A DNA stretch of 64,000 bases from Monodelphis domestica (lineage: Eukaryota; Chordata; Mammalia; Didelphimorphia; Didelphidae): the NCBI RefSeq assembly GCF_027887165.1, contig NC_077228.1, positions 429,155,957-429,219,956 on the forward strand, in the 5' to 3' direction. Below are positions 52,480 to 64,000 of the stretch, one piece after another. The number at the start of each line of letters is the position of its first letter. Position 1 is the stretch's first letter. The notes under the pieces were generated by a model. That model was not told where the DNA came from. It saw only the letters and a program-made list of their open reading frames with translations, and did no database searches. A program made the position numbers and the translations under genes.

Positions 52480-55400
52480 AATGGGTGGTGTGTTTCACCA
52501 GGAGTCCTCTGGAATTCTAGTTGGTCACTACACTGATCAATTTCTAAGTTTTTCAAAGTTGTTAGTCTTTACAATATTTTTGTCACTATATAAATTTTTC
52601 TCCTCGTTTTGCTCACTTTTACATCAATTTATTCAAGTCTTCCCCAGTTTCTCTGAAACTTCCACATTTCTTTTTTAAAGGGAACAATATCCTTCAGTCT
52701 TTCAGGATGATAGTCTTACCTTTATCAGACTCCCTCATTGCATTAATTTCTTACAGCTAACAGTACTCAATCACATTTATATATCATAACTTGTTCACTC
52801 ATTCCCCCAAATAATGGGCATCCCCTTTTTTTTAATTCTTTGCCACTGCAGAGCTATATTTTTGTAAACCCTTAGTCTATTTTCCTTAGGACTAGCCCCT
52901 TTTCCTTCCCCTTACCATTTGCTTCTCTAATGAGTGAAATGTATTTCTGTTCCCCAATGGGTGTATTTTTCCCTCCTTTGACCAGTTTAAGATATGAATG
53001 AGTTTCAAATTTGAGCTGCTCCCTCCATTCCTTCCTCCTTATTTTGTATAGATTTCTTTTAATTTTCTTTATTTTATCCCAGTAATAAATCTACATGTAA
53101 GTTTTCCAGGGTTACATGATTCATGTTGTCTCCCTCCCCTCTTCTGTAGTTGACAAGCAATTCCACTGGGTTTTACGTGTATTATCACTCAAAACCTATT
53201 TTTATATTGTTCATTTTTTAAAATAGAGTAATCTTTTAAAACCAAAACCTCAAAATCATTTGCCCAAGTAAACAAATGATAAATCATATGTTTTCTTCTG
53301 CATTTCTACTCCAACAGTTCTTTCTCTAGATATAGATAGCATTCTTTTATAAATCCCTTAGAACTGTCCTGGATCATTGTATTGCTCTTAGTAGCAAAGT
53401 CTATTTTTGTATAGATTTCTATTTGTTCATTCTTATTACGTGGAATAATGTTCCCTAAACTTCTCTTCCCCCACCCTTACTCCCATGTATTCTTAATCTC
53501 CTTTCATGCCATTCTTCTTTAGATAAAAAAGAACCACTCTCAGTCCTTCTAATTAATCTCCTCTTAAGATACTTGATGATAGGGTTTCAAGGGGACACAT
53601 ATTATGAAGTAAAAACTTTGTCTTTGTTTAGCCCCTAATGATCGTTCTTTCTGGTTACCTTTTTATGTTTCTCTTGACTTATACTTGTTCTTCAAAGTCT
53701 CTAATTAGTTCTGATCTTTTCATCAGGAACACTTGGAAGACCTCTATTTCATTAAAAATCCATTTCCCCCCTCTGTACCATTATACTCAGTTTTGCTGAG
53801 TAAATTATTTTTACTTGCAGTCATATCCTTAGGTTTTGGGAATATCTTATTTCAAGATTTATACTCCTTTACCTTGGTGACTACTAAATCATAAATGATA
53901 CTGACTATAGCTACTCAGAACTTGAATTCTTTTTTTTTTTTCCTGGATGCTTGCAATATTTTTTCTTTCATCTGGAAGCTCTGGGTTTGGGCTATGGCTT
54001 TCCTGGGAGTTTTTTGTTTTTTTTTTATTTTGGGGTTCCTTGCAGGAGGTAACCTCCTTCCAGATTTTTTGTCCTGTGGTCCTACAAAATTTGGGCAATT
54101 TTCTTTTCTGTTTTGTTTTTTTAAACCCTTACCTTTCATCTTAGAATACTATGTATTGATTCTAAGGCAGAAGAGCAGCAAGGGCTAGGAAATGGGGGAC
54201 TTGCCCAAGGTCACACAGCTACTTAGTGTCTGAAGTCAAATCTAATCCAGGACTTCTTGTCTCCAGGTCTAGCTCTCTTATCTACTGGGCCACTCAGCTG
54301 TCCCTTATGATTATTCCCCTAAGCCCTTTTTTTAGTATTCCAGTAATTCTTAAATTCTCTCACTCTGATCTGTTTTACAGGTAAGATATTTTTGCTATGA
54401 GATTACTTCCATTGTTTCAGTCTTTTGACTATTTTTTTGTCTCATGGAATCTTTTGCTTTTCAGAGAGTTTGTTATTATAGTAAGGCCATATGATTTTTC
54501 ATGTCAAATTATTCTTTCCTCTATAGTTCTCATTTTTTTTAACTACCAAGTACTTTTACTTCATTTTTTAAATTATTTTACAGCTTTTTAAAATTCTTAC
54601 TCCATCTCTTTCAGAAATTTTAGTTGAATTTGTATTCATTATTTTTCTTTGAGGCTTTGCTTGTAGATGTTATGGAATCATTCTCTTCTAATGGGTTTAT
54701 GCTAATCTATCAACAGACTACCATCTGTAAGATGACAGGATTCCTATTTTGCTTTTTTGTTCTTCCAGCCTACTTCTTCCGACTTCAGGCATTTTGTTAG
54801 GGACAGGCTTTACACACTTCTGGATAGAATGTCTGGACTGATTCTTCTGTTGTTTTCTTGAGGTATGAAGTATTGGGTTATTTCAGGATCTCAGAGACAA
54901 TTCTGGCTGGGAATTTGCAAGTTTTTAGTGTTCTCAAAGTAATATGCTGTGAGACAAAATCTGATCATTATATTCTTGTTTTGAACTCTGCAAAAGTTCC
55001 TGAACTGAGTTTGAGTCTGAACTAAAGGCCTATAGGCCTTCTCTGGAGTTTGCTGCTGCTGCTGCTGTTGACTTCACCTATTAGCCAGCAGAAAAGCTCT
55101 GCTAGTTCAGAGTGACAAAACAGTTGACTCCCTTTTGATCTGGGATTCCTGCCTTGTTTATTCCTCTGTAGGCTTCAGACTGGTTTAGAGACTGGAACTG
55201 ATAGCCCACTCTGGTCCTGGAGACTGAGCCACACAGCTGCTGCTTGCTTCTGAATTTGTTCCTTGCTTGGTAAATAGCAAAGGACTCTTGACCATTCCTC
55301 ACTTTATGCCATCCCTCCCTCCCGACAGGTCCCCTCTTCAGTCGGTCCTGGATCTGTGACCTATAACTGGATAGTGACAGAGTTGCCATTTGGTATCTTT

Positions 55401-55700
55401 TCCAGAACAAGTTTAGGCCTCTCTGCTGGATCTAAGACCTCTTCTTGCCTCTTTCACACTGGAATCATTCCAACAGCATGCTCTTCACCAGACCCTGTTC
55501 CCAATGTTCACATACATTTTCCCTATTGCTGACCTGGACTGTAAAAAAAAATGACTCACTTTTTTCTTTTTTTTTAATGTCCTGATTAAGAACAAGCATG
55601 GCACATTTTCTAAATCTGTTTGGAGGACTTAGGAAGGTAGTGGGTAAAAGTAATGTGTTTCTTTTGACTACTCTACCAAGTTGGCTCCCTCTAACCTTTA
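52480..55700 (-). mobile_element. L1-type element lacking most of ORF2 (half-L1-like), minus
   Basis: 52480-53420 carries reversed L1 3'-end text ('AATTCTTTGCCACTGCAGAG', 'GAACTGTCCTGGATCATTGT'). 53430-54600 is low-complexity text that fits a reversed ORF1 region. The far end, ACCAAGTTGGCTCCCTCT at about 55677, resembles a reversed L1 5' start. Canonical reverse-transcriptase text is not seen between. Frames are broken. A SINE (54120-54304) is inserted. Confidence 0.45.
54120..54304 (-). mobile_element. SINE family A (minus)
   Basis: TTAAACCCTTACCTTTCATC, GAAGAGCAGCAAGGGCTAGG, GGCCACTCAGCTGTCCC. Confidence 0.85.
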
Positions 55701-55899
55701 ACCTTATTTTTACTGGGACTAAAGAGAACAAAGATTTTTTGACACTTGGGGAGGGTTTAAAAGAAAGGATTTTTCCTACTATAAAATACTTCAATAACAA
55801 GCTTAGGAAATATATGAACCAATGTACATTTTGAAAGAATAAGAAAAACAATGCTTTATGTGATCTGGAATTAATAAGAAATGCAATTATCAAAACAGA

Positions 55900-58800
55900 A
55901 AGATATGTCTTAATCTACACTGACATACTAAAAATCAGGTGGTGCTTTTTCTTATATACAGATTATTTCCTAATCAAAAAGAAAAAATAGGAGCATTTTG
56001 AGAAATATCTTGTCATGAGAGTTAGTATAGAATATATAGTAGAAAAGGGAATTGAATCTGAAATCAGAAAACCTGAGTTCAAATCCTGACTCAACCACTT
56101 AAAATGTTTGTGATCTTGGGTTTCATCGCTCAGGACAGTTTTCTCATCTGTAAAATGAAGGGGCTGGACTAGACAATAGCTTCTAACATTTATTCTACTT
56201 CTAACTAAATTTTATAGTGCAGAGTTAATATTTATAGTGCCCACATTTCCAAAGAAGAGAGGAATTCCAGATTTTGGTCAATACTTTTTTGACCTAAACC
56301 TGAAACAGAATAATTGTTTAATAAATGCTTGATTAGCAGAATGATTGCTAAGCACTATGCCACAAAGTGAGGTATATGGAAAATCAAGAAAATCTAATTC
56401 AAGTACTAATATTTTATTTATATGACCTTCAGAAGGTTGTTTTACCTCTCCTGGACTTGACTTCCTCATATATAAATCAGGGATAGATGGTGTTAAACTA
56501 GAGATTTCTAAGGTTCCCTTCCCTCCTCCTCCCCCCCTCTAAATCTATCATTTGATGGGGCTGCCCTGTCTTCAAGGGACTTTTAATAAAATTAAGGATG
56601 CATGTTGTATAAAAAAATAAGTAAACATTTTTACCTCTTTGTGAATTGAAAAGGGAGTGAAGGGTATGGAAACCACTGATAAGTAAAAAAATGGTTTCTC
56701 CACCTCTGCTTTAGAAGATACTATTTATATAAACATGATCTTCCCCAATTTAATGCAAATACTATATAGTTCTACAAGATTTTCTAATTTTAAAGAATAC
56801 TCACTCTAAATTTCCACAAACTAGTAAACTAAAAATTTTGAACATTAGATAGCAATTCAACATTTTCATGAAATCCCTACCAAAATAACAAATTTACTAT
56901 AATTTTAATTCCCATAAATTTTTTCATTCAAAAACTTCCCAAAAATTTTAATTTCATACAAGATTGCTACTCAAAATACTACCAGTTGCACCTACATTAT
57001 TTCAGAACAAGCTTTTCCACTTACTCTTATAGTATAAGAGTCATTCTTTTGTTTATATGGCTTGTGAGGGATTCATGACTTAACTGATGACTAAATTCAT
57101 TAAAATTAATTGAGCAAGATGCTAATAAAATAAGCCGCAAGATCAGATTTTTAAATGAAATGGGATGACATCTGATACTTCAGAAAGGTTAGGCCACATA
57201 TGATATCTATGTAGTGAGTGTGAATGAAGTTCTTTTATCCACATACAACTAGGGAAAAATCAGAAAGAGGGGAAAAGTCCTCCATCAAATAAACGGAGAA
57301 CAGGCAATAAATCAAAAAACTTATTCTTTAGTCCTTTCTCTCCTTTCCTCGAAGTTCCCGAAAGAAAAAAAAATGCATTCCTTTAAATTTTTTTATTTGT
57401 AGTGCTAGTTTTTTGGCTTAATATAATGGGTGCCCAAGTATGGATGCATTGTTAAAATATGGACAAATTCAATGAAAAATTTTCTGCAATGCTGGCTATA
57501 GAAAAAAGATTATTTATATATTTATCTGAAGTCAAAGCAAAAAGTGTTTAAAATAGACATTACAGTTCAGTAAACCAAGCTTCAAAAAAAGATTGAAGTG
57601 TTACACTGATAACAATTTTTAATTACTAACATCTGGGGTTTGTAATTATATTATGCAGATATAAATTAGTCACTGATAATGATGAATAATCACTAGACAC
57701 ATGACCATTTAGATCATGGTTGATGTTTTTCTTCATTTTAAAGCTTTAAAGTTATTGCTGGGATACAAAAGAACCTTAGAGTAACCTAAAAGTATTTTTC
57801 TAATTTCAGAAAGTATTTGAAAAATTAAATATTTTAAGGATGGGGAATAAAGAAAGACATTATTCTGTAATAAATTTATGTCCATTAAGTAAATATTTCA
57901 AAAACCAAACATTTTAAAGATGGAGAATGAGGACCCTCTTCTTAATCACTGTTAATTAAATTTAACTTTGTTGTAATAGGAAAATTTTGGTTATAGAAAG
58001 ACAAATACATATTAATTTAATGCTACGATATAAAGCTCAATTTACCCTAGACAAAATGGAGGTAAAAGGAATAAAGAAATTAATGGGCTTATCTAATTCA
58101 ACAAAAATAACAAAACCAAAATACCACAGTTAAGTTGGCTATCAAACAAGCAGGATGATGTCCAAATGTACTTAGAATTTTATCAGTAGAGAACATACTA
58201 TGTCTTCTGATAAATAACACTATCTTTGCAAAACAGAGTCAATATGATTGAAAGGAAAATATTTAGCTCTGTGCTGGAACAAAACTGAAAATCAACAATA
58301 TTCTTCATGTTAAATTTCTGAAATGGATTATCTAAAACTGGTGGGAAAGCAATCAATATTGTCTTTCAAAGTTCCAATATATGATATAAAGCTAAGAAGA
58401 AATATGGGTTAGTGTAGAGTTATTCATACATGCTGAAAGATTGTCATATCTTCATACAAGAATGCCCATTATGCCAATTATTCTCTGAAATTTTTTTCCC
58501 ATAATTCAAAGTACCACCTTTAGATACTGAAAACTTCTAAAAAAATTTTCATGCTCCTATGGAACAGTTGGGCTACTATATATGTAGAAATATCTATTAT
58601 TACATATTATATATGAGGACTTTTCAGCCTGTATGAACAATACATAAATCACATCAGAAATCTTAGTGTTCTATCATTGTGACTAAGAAGCAAAGATCTC
58701 TGCACACATTCTAAAACACTAAGAATGCTTTTTAACAGCCAAAGGACTCCAAGTATGTTTTAAAAGTAATGACTAGACTATCAATATACTGAAAGCTGGC

Positions 58801-59300
58801 TGTTTATAAACCAGGCAGTTCATTATTATAATAGAAAACATTTACTTGTTTTTAACAAAGAGCTTGCGTGAACAAAAAAGCATTTCCAATTTAGGAAAAA
58901 TCAGGTTTCCCAGTAACTTTTCCATAATGCAACAAAGAATACTAAAAGGTTAAGACAACTTTCATTAAGAAATCCTCTCCAAAAACAACCTAACTCCTTT
59001 TTTTTTCAATACCATTAGAATTTCTGACAGCGTTATGAAAAAATTATTATTTTTAAAATGACCCACCAACCTAAGAGCCATCGAGGGCTGTTTTTTGTGG
59101 AGGGTGGAGTGGGTGGAAAAAAAAGACTTCAAAGGAAGAAGGGGGTGAGGGTGGGAGGAGGGTTCAAACACAGGGACTGATCGCCTGGCCTCGGTATTTC
59201 AGGGATCACAAAGCCTAGGGTTGAGGTTGGGGGTCTGGCTCCGGCTCAGCCCCAGGCCCCAGAAATCTGGGGAAACCTAAGCTCGGAGGAGCAGGTGTGT
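55900..59300. other. KATNA1 5'UTR intron, distal part
   Basis: Very AT-rich and the longest repeat-poor stretch of the window. A MIR-like element at 56030-56210 ('GAGTTCAAATCCTGACTCAA', TCATCTGTAAAATGAAGGGG) is the only repeat I recognise. Confidence 0.5.
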
Positions 59301-59369
59301 CAAGCAATAAAATTGGGAACTAGAAGATGTGACTTAGACCAAAAAGACAACGATCACCAGAGAAAGCAG

Positions 59370-59960
59370 GGCTATAACCCCAGCCCCCACTCCCCGCGAA
59401 CTGTCCTCAACCTCTTCGCCTACAGCCCTGGGGTGGAAGAAATGGAAGAGAAGTGTTCACCTGGGTCCGTCGCGGCGTCGGGGCTCTGGGCTGAAACTGC
59501 CCCCTGCGGCTGAGGGGCGGGGCAGGCCCCTCGGTCCACTCCCCGCAGCAAGGAAGAGAGGGTCCCGAGTCCCTACCCTGCACTTCCCCGCCCAACTGCC
59601 ACCCCTCCAACGCCGCCGCACCTCTTCACAGAGAATTTGAAGTCAAACCCGCCAGGGTCACTTCCGGCGGTGGCCGCGGCGGCCCAGGCGACATCGGCGC
59701 ATGCGTTAGGGGGTGGGGAACACCCCGGGAGCGAGGACGAGCGGGGCGTGCGCGCGCCTGGTCTTGCTCCCCGGTGGAGCGCGTCGGAGTCGGGTAGGGG
59801 GCGGGGCTGGCAGCGAGGACCACGGCTGAGTTACCTGTCACGAGCATTCTGAGAGCCGCCGCAGCATCCCAGACATCCTCCCCGGAGCGAGTAGAGTGCT
59901 GCTGCTGCATCTGCGCCGCACCTTGCGGGGCGCCTCTGAATGAGGTGTAACTTGTTGTTA
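59370..59960 (-). promoter_or_regulatory. KATNA1: CpG island, presumed KATNA1 promoter and 5'UTR exon
   Basis: The only GC/CpG-dense block upstream of the KATNA1 ATG. It carries ACTTCCGG (59660-59667, ETS-like) and GCGCATGCG (59697-59705, NRF1-like). Two minus-strand donors fit a noncoding first exon: CCCAG|GTGAAC with exon edge at 59461, and GACAG|GTAACT with exon edge at 59835. Either would splice about 10 kb to the acceptor at 49766. Transcription start is not determined. Confidence 0.7.
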
Positions 59961-60095
59961 GAGAAGGCTCCCCAACTCCCCCCTTTACCCAGCTGAAAGG
60001 GGACTCCTGCTCTTCCACATCTGAGACACAGTCATCCCTTTCCCTAAGCCAGAAGAAAAAAAAAAGACTATACAAAGAGAGTCGATGGATGATTG

Positions 60096-60205
60096 GAATA
60101 GAATAGAATAGAATAGATAGGTGGGTAGATTCATAGACGATGGATAGAAGGATGGAGGGACAGACAGACAGATAAGTGGGTAGACAGATAGATGATAGAG
60201 AGAGA
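60096..60205. repeat. GAATA/GATA/GACA-type compound microsatellite
   Basis: GAATAGAATAGAATAGAATA followed by GATAGG, GATGGATAGA, GACAGACAGACAGATA and AGATAGATGATAGAGAGAG units; immediately outside the KATNA1 CpG island. Confidence 0.85.
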
Positions 60206-60244
60206 AAAATAAGGGCCACACACGTCCCCAAAGTGTTTGTGAAG

Positions 60245-60470
60245 CGAGGTGAGTGAAGTTAGGAAAATTTGAGTTGAAATCTGAATTCAGACCCTTATCA
60301 GCTATGTGACCCTGGACAAGTCACTTCATCCTGTCTGCCTCAATTTCCTCAACTGTAAAATGACCTGGAGAAGAAAATAGCGAGCTTTTGCAGTATCTTT
60401 GCCAAGAAAACCCCAAATGGGGTCACCAAGAGTGGACAATGACTGAAACGATTGAACAGCAACAAAAGTT
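60245..60470 (+). mobile_element. SINE family B (plus)
   Basis: 'GTGACCCTGGACAAGTCACT' core, TGCCAAGAAAACCCCAAATG, 'GGGGTCACCAAGAGTGGACA', ACTGAAACGATTGAACAGCA with CAA end. Confidence 0.85.
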
Positions 60471-60524
60471 TCAGTGCAGTTATTTAATAGATAAATACAA
60501 ACTGAACACATACACACTTTGGAA

Positions 60525-60970
60525 GGATATCAATGGCATCCCAGGTGATGACATGTGAGTTGGATTTAAGTGAGGCACAGTTACACAAAGTCTTTGCCCT
60601 CAATTTCTTTTCTAGAGTCATTGAAGTCCAGTGGCAGGACAAAAGTCAGGATAACTGTCCACGGCCCAGGGTAACTGTGACTAACCGTGGCTTCTTCACT
60701 GTCTGGCCAAGCTCCAGGCACTCCACAATTCCTGCTTCAGGTGTCTTCATGGCTATTGGGAACAAATTGTTCTCATCTGCCCATTCCCCTGAGGGAAGTC
60801 TTCACATGCCTGGGGTGAACACCACCACCACTCACCAACTGGCTTGAGGTCTGTAGGTTACCCCAACCTGGTTTCGCCTATCTGCAGAAATGATTTAACC
60901 TGTGTGTGAACAATTCACAGTCTTACAATTTCTTGGAGACACAATTGAAAGCTGGGTGAAGGGTGGACAA
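60525..60970 (+). repeat. Unclassified interspersed repeat, copy 2
   Basis: Homologous over most of its length to 14115-14565, same orientation, sharing 'AGTCCAGTGGC' ... 'ACAAAAGTCAGGAT', 'TTCTCATCT', 'CACCAACTGG'/'CACCCATGGG', 'ACCTGGTTT' and the end 'GCTGGGTGAA'. Confidence 0.65.
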
Positions 60971-61084
60971 CAAAGGAGGATGAGCAGCCCAGAAAAGGGC
61001 TCAGTGAACCCTTAAAGCCAGAGGTGCTAGAATTCCCTGCACACTCCATATACCCTAACACGTACATATTTATGGGGTCCCAAA

Positions 61085-61110
61085 ATATATATATATATAT
61101 ATATATATAT
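61085..61110. repeat. (TA)n microsatellite
   Basis: Uninterrupted AT run of about 26 nt. Confidence 0.9.
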
Positions 61111-61453
61111 GGAACATCCTGTATTATTGCATGTTTCTCCCATATTTAGTCCAAATTCACCTTTTCAGCATTGGCTCCCATTTGAAACCTTGTGTTTCAA
61201 ACCTTCTTGGCTAACTGTGAGAAGCTGTTACCTTTATTTGAGAAATTATCTTTGTTCAGAAATTTTAAAATTCAATTGGAAACATTTTAAAATCCCAACT
61301 GTGCCTTGCTGTTCTGGTTGCTACATGGAATTTAGAGACCACAATGTGCCTCTATGCTTAAGCAAAACTATAGTGAACAAAATACTGTTTAAGGCTCACT
61401 ATTAAAATGGTGTGATGATATTATAAAATACCCATTGAAGAACTTGTGTTTTG

Positions 61454-61657
61454 GGGCATCTGGGTAGCTCAGTGGATGGAGAGCCAGGCCTAGAGAGGGG
61501 AGGATCTAGGTTTAAATTTGGTCTCAGACACTTCCCAGCTGTGTGACCCTGGGCAAGTCACTTAACCCCTCATTGCCTAGCCCTTACCACTCTTCTGCCT
61601 TGGAACCAATACACAGTATTGATTCCAAGAAGGAAAGTAAGGGTTTAAAAAAAAAAC
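61454..61657 (+). mobile_element. SINE family A (plus) with imperfect 13-bp TSD
   Basis: GCATCTGGGTAGCTCAGTGG, core, GGAAAGTAAGGGTTTAAAAA. AACTTGTGTTTTG (61441-61453) versus AACTTAGGTTTTG (61658-61670). Confidence 0.9.
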
Positions 61658-61864
61658 AACTTAGGTTTTGCAACCACTAATGAATCTATTTCATTTTAAG
61701 TTGTGAGGAAAATAGATAAAATTTGTTATTTTTTTAGCTGTAGGCTAGTTTATTCAATATCAAACTATTATAGTTTTAATGAAATGTATTTCAGTTTTTT
61801 GGAATGTCACATTATACTAAATAAAATGAGAATAACAACTCAAAAAAATACACTGGACACTATT

Positions 61865-61990
61865 CAGGGCATAAAAGTTTGGCAAAGTGCTTGATATGTT
61901 CCTTTGGTCCTCACAAAGGCCCTATGAGTCAATATTATTATCCTCTTTTTTACAGATGAGGAACTGAGGCTGAGAACTTGTGTGCTTTGT
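61865..61990 (-). mobile_element. MIR-like SINE remnant
   Basis: 'GGTCCTCACAAAGGCCCTAT', 'TTTTTTACAGATGAGGAACT' follow a reversed MIR pattern. Confidence 0.45.
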
Positions 61991-62079
61991 GCATAGGAAA
62001 TGTCTAAGGAAGGTCTTAAAGTCTTGCTGTCAATAATCTATCAAAGAGCTGCCTATTACTAGTTTAATTGCTGTTGCTG

Positions 62080-62670
62080 AAATACTCCCTGAACTTTCCT
62101 ATCTTTAGTTACTCTTCCCCCCTCCATTTAAAATACTCTCACCTTGCCTCATATCTCACTGAAAATTTTGTGGCTATTAGCTGAGAGCTCCCTCTTCTCC
62201 TCTTCATTTCATATCATTTAGACCCCTTCTGCCATTGTGTCCTCCTCCTTCACCCTCCTGTCATACAGTGAGGTGGCTCTTCTTGCCAAGGCAAACATCT
62301 CTACATTTACAAGTGATCCCATTTAATTGTTTTCTCTAGCAGATCTCACCATTTTGTCCTCTCCACTCTCTGGTTTATCTTCAGCCTCTCCTTTTCCATT
62401 GGCTGCTTCCCCACTTCCTAACAAACATATCTAAGTCTCCACCATCCTTACAAAATCCTCACTTAATCAGTTCATTTCCAATAGCTATCATCATGTATCT
62501 CTTCTCCCTTTGTTGGCTAAACTCCTTAAGGAGGCTATATATAATTAATGCTTCCTTTTCTTTTCCTTTCACTTCTTAATTCTCTAGTCTGGTTTCAGAC
62601 CTTATCATTCAGTCAAAATTGCTCTCATCAGTTACCAATGATCACTTAATTGCCAAATCTAGTGGCAGAT
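62080..62670 (+). mobile_element. L2 ORF2 fragment, plus
   Basis: 'GTCTGGTTTCAGACCTTATC' and 'GTTACCAATGATCACTTAAT', 'TGCCAAATCTAGTGGCAGA' are L2/CR1 reverse-transcriptase-region text. Broken by stops. Confidence 0.55.
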
Positions 62671-62912
62671 TTGTTGTTCAGTCTTTTTATTTATGTCTGA
62701 TTCTCGGCCCCATTTGGGGTTTTCTTGGCAAAGATACAGGAGTGGTTTGCCATTTCCTTCTCTAGCTCATTTTACAGATGAGAGAAACTAAGGCAGATAG
62801 GGTTAAGTGACTAGCCCAGGGTCACACAGCTAGTAAGGGTCTGAGGCCATATTTGAACTCAGGAAGACTAGTCTTCCTGACCTCAAGCCATACACTCTAT
62901 CTCCCCCATATA
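62671..62912 (-). mobile_element. SINE family B (minus) with 8-bp TSD
   Basis: TTGTTGTTCAGTCTTTTTAT, CCCCATTTGGGGTTTTCTTG, 'GGTCACACAGCTAGTAAGGG'. TGGCAGAT lies at 62663-62670 and 62913-62920. Confidence 0.88.
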
Positions 62913-63201
62913 TGGCAGATAGGTATGGTCTACACACACAAAGCATTGAGGATATTAAAAAAAAACAAAAAGGCAAAGCAACTTTAAATACTACCTTATC
63001 TATGAAGTTTTAACTTTTTGTTTATAGCAAGTGACCATAGAAGTGGATGTGGAGCTCAGCATACAGGTTATGGATTTCAGAATTTGTTACAAAAAAGTGA
63101 AAATGAAAGTGGAAATGAGCAGCTTCACATGCAAGAGCACTGGGATAGTCATATATAGGGATAGTTTAACTTCTCCAAACATCTTAGAAATAAATATAGC
63201 A

Positions 63202-63370
63202 GGGGCAGCTAGATAACTCAGTAGATTGAAGGTCTAGAGATGGGAGGTCCTGGGTTCAAATTTGGTCTCAGACATTTCCCAACTATGTGACCCTGGAATA
63301 GTCACCCCATTACCTAGCCCTGACTGATCTTCTGCATTAGAACCAAAACATATTCTAAGATGGAAGATAT
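63202..63370 (+). mobile_element. SINE family A (plus) whose tail became a microsatellite
   Basis: GGGCAGCTAGATAACTCAGT head, core, and 'TCTAAGATGGAAGATATGGA' where the GGAAGGTAAGGG tail should be; it runs straight into (GGAA)n. Confidence 0.85.
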
Positions 63371-63730
<360 letters not shown>

Positions 63731-64000
63731 TTTGGTATTCTGAGGAAACTAAGCATATTTAGAAAAAATTTCATTGAAATTTATCACAGAACAATCTTAA
63801 TTAAATGCTCAAATACTTCTGACCTTAGTCAGCTCTAACATAAACATGACCAAAATATAATAATCAACAAGGAGAAAATTGGCTTTAACATACATTTCCC
63901 ATATGTAATTTTCCCTCTTGTAAAATGGATTTGCTAAATTTCATGTACAGACTTTAACTTGGCCCAAAGGCCAAGCCCATTACAAAATACTAAAAAATTT
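63731..64000. other. End of window, nothing recognised
   Basis: AT-rich sequence. By synteny with human it could approach LATS1, but nothing here shows a LATS1 exon. Confidence 0.3.

Noticed and set aside
53889..54188. Lys-rich minus-strand frame that could be a small protein
   Set aside because: It is inside an L1-derived element and extends into a SINE; frame is broken on either side.
55102..55893. Two minus-strand frames of 102 and 142 residues
   Set aside because: Located in the 5' part and flank of the L1-like element, with no recognisable domain or splice context.
59626..60231. A 201-residue open frame on the minus strand over the KATNA1 CpG island
   Set aside because: GC-rich noncoding sequence and microsatellite read-through; no domain, and it crosses the presumed KATNA1 5'UTR region.

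Overview
The window is a stretch of a mammalian nuclear genome, almost certainly a marsupial. Two spliced genes read out cleanly and match, exon by exon, the mammalian neighbours GINM1 and KATNA1 (human 6q25.1). The intervening DNA is full of marsupial-type retroposons: tRNA-headed SINEs ending in a 'TGGAAGGTAAGGGTTT' tail, a second SINE ending in CAA-rich sequence, L1 and L2 fragments, and short hAT elements. The exact species cannot be read from the sequence; an opossum-like or other marsupial genome fits.

Layout. Positions 1-1730 hold an old reverse-orientation L1 fragment. A CpG-rich promoter and exon 1 of GINM1 follow (about 1800-2400). GINM1 runs on the plus strand in eight coding exons to a stop at 25401-25403; the CDS is 996 nt (331 aa) and every intron phase closes. 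About 1.7 kb of convergent 3' flank (25404-27128) separates it from the stop codon of KATNA1. KATNA1 runs on the minus strand in ten coding exons from ATG 49752 down to 27129; the CDS is 1482 nt (493 aa), again with all phases consistent. Its 5'UTR continues across a roughly 10 kb intron to a CpG island at about 59370-59960 that carries ETS-like and NRF1-like motifs and two plausible 5' splice sites. From 60 kb to the end there is no gene I can support; it holds SINEs, an L2 fragment and a very large purine-only microsatellite (63371-63730). In human the next gene in this direction is LATS1, probably just beyond the window.

The two genes do not form a pathway. GINM1 is a single-pass membrane glycoprotein of poorly known function. 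KATNA1 is the AAA ATPase of the microtubule-severing enzyme katanin.

No new coding system is visible. The most informative extra structure is in the repeats: insertions with readable target-site duplications (three hAT miniature elements, two solo LTRs, many SINEs), nested insertions that order events in time, a diverged 150-bp local duplication around the last GINM1 exon, a repeat family I could not name that is present twice, inverted repeat pairs that flank exons, and a 360-nt uninterrupted purine strand. Family names for repeats are from memory and consensus resemblance, not from a database search.
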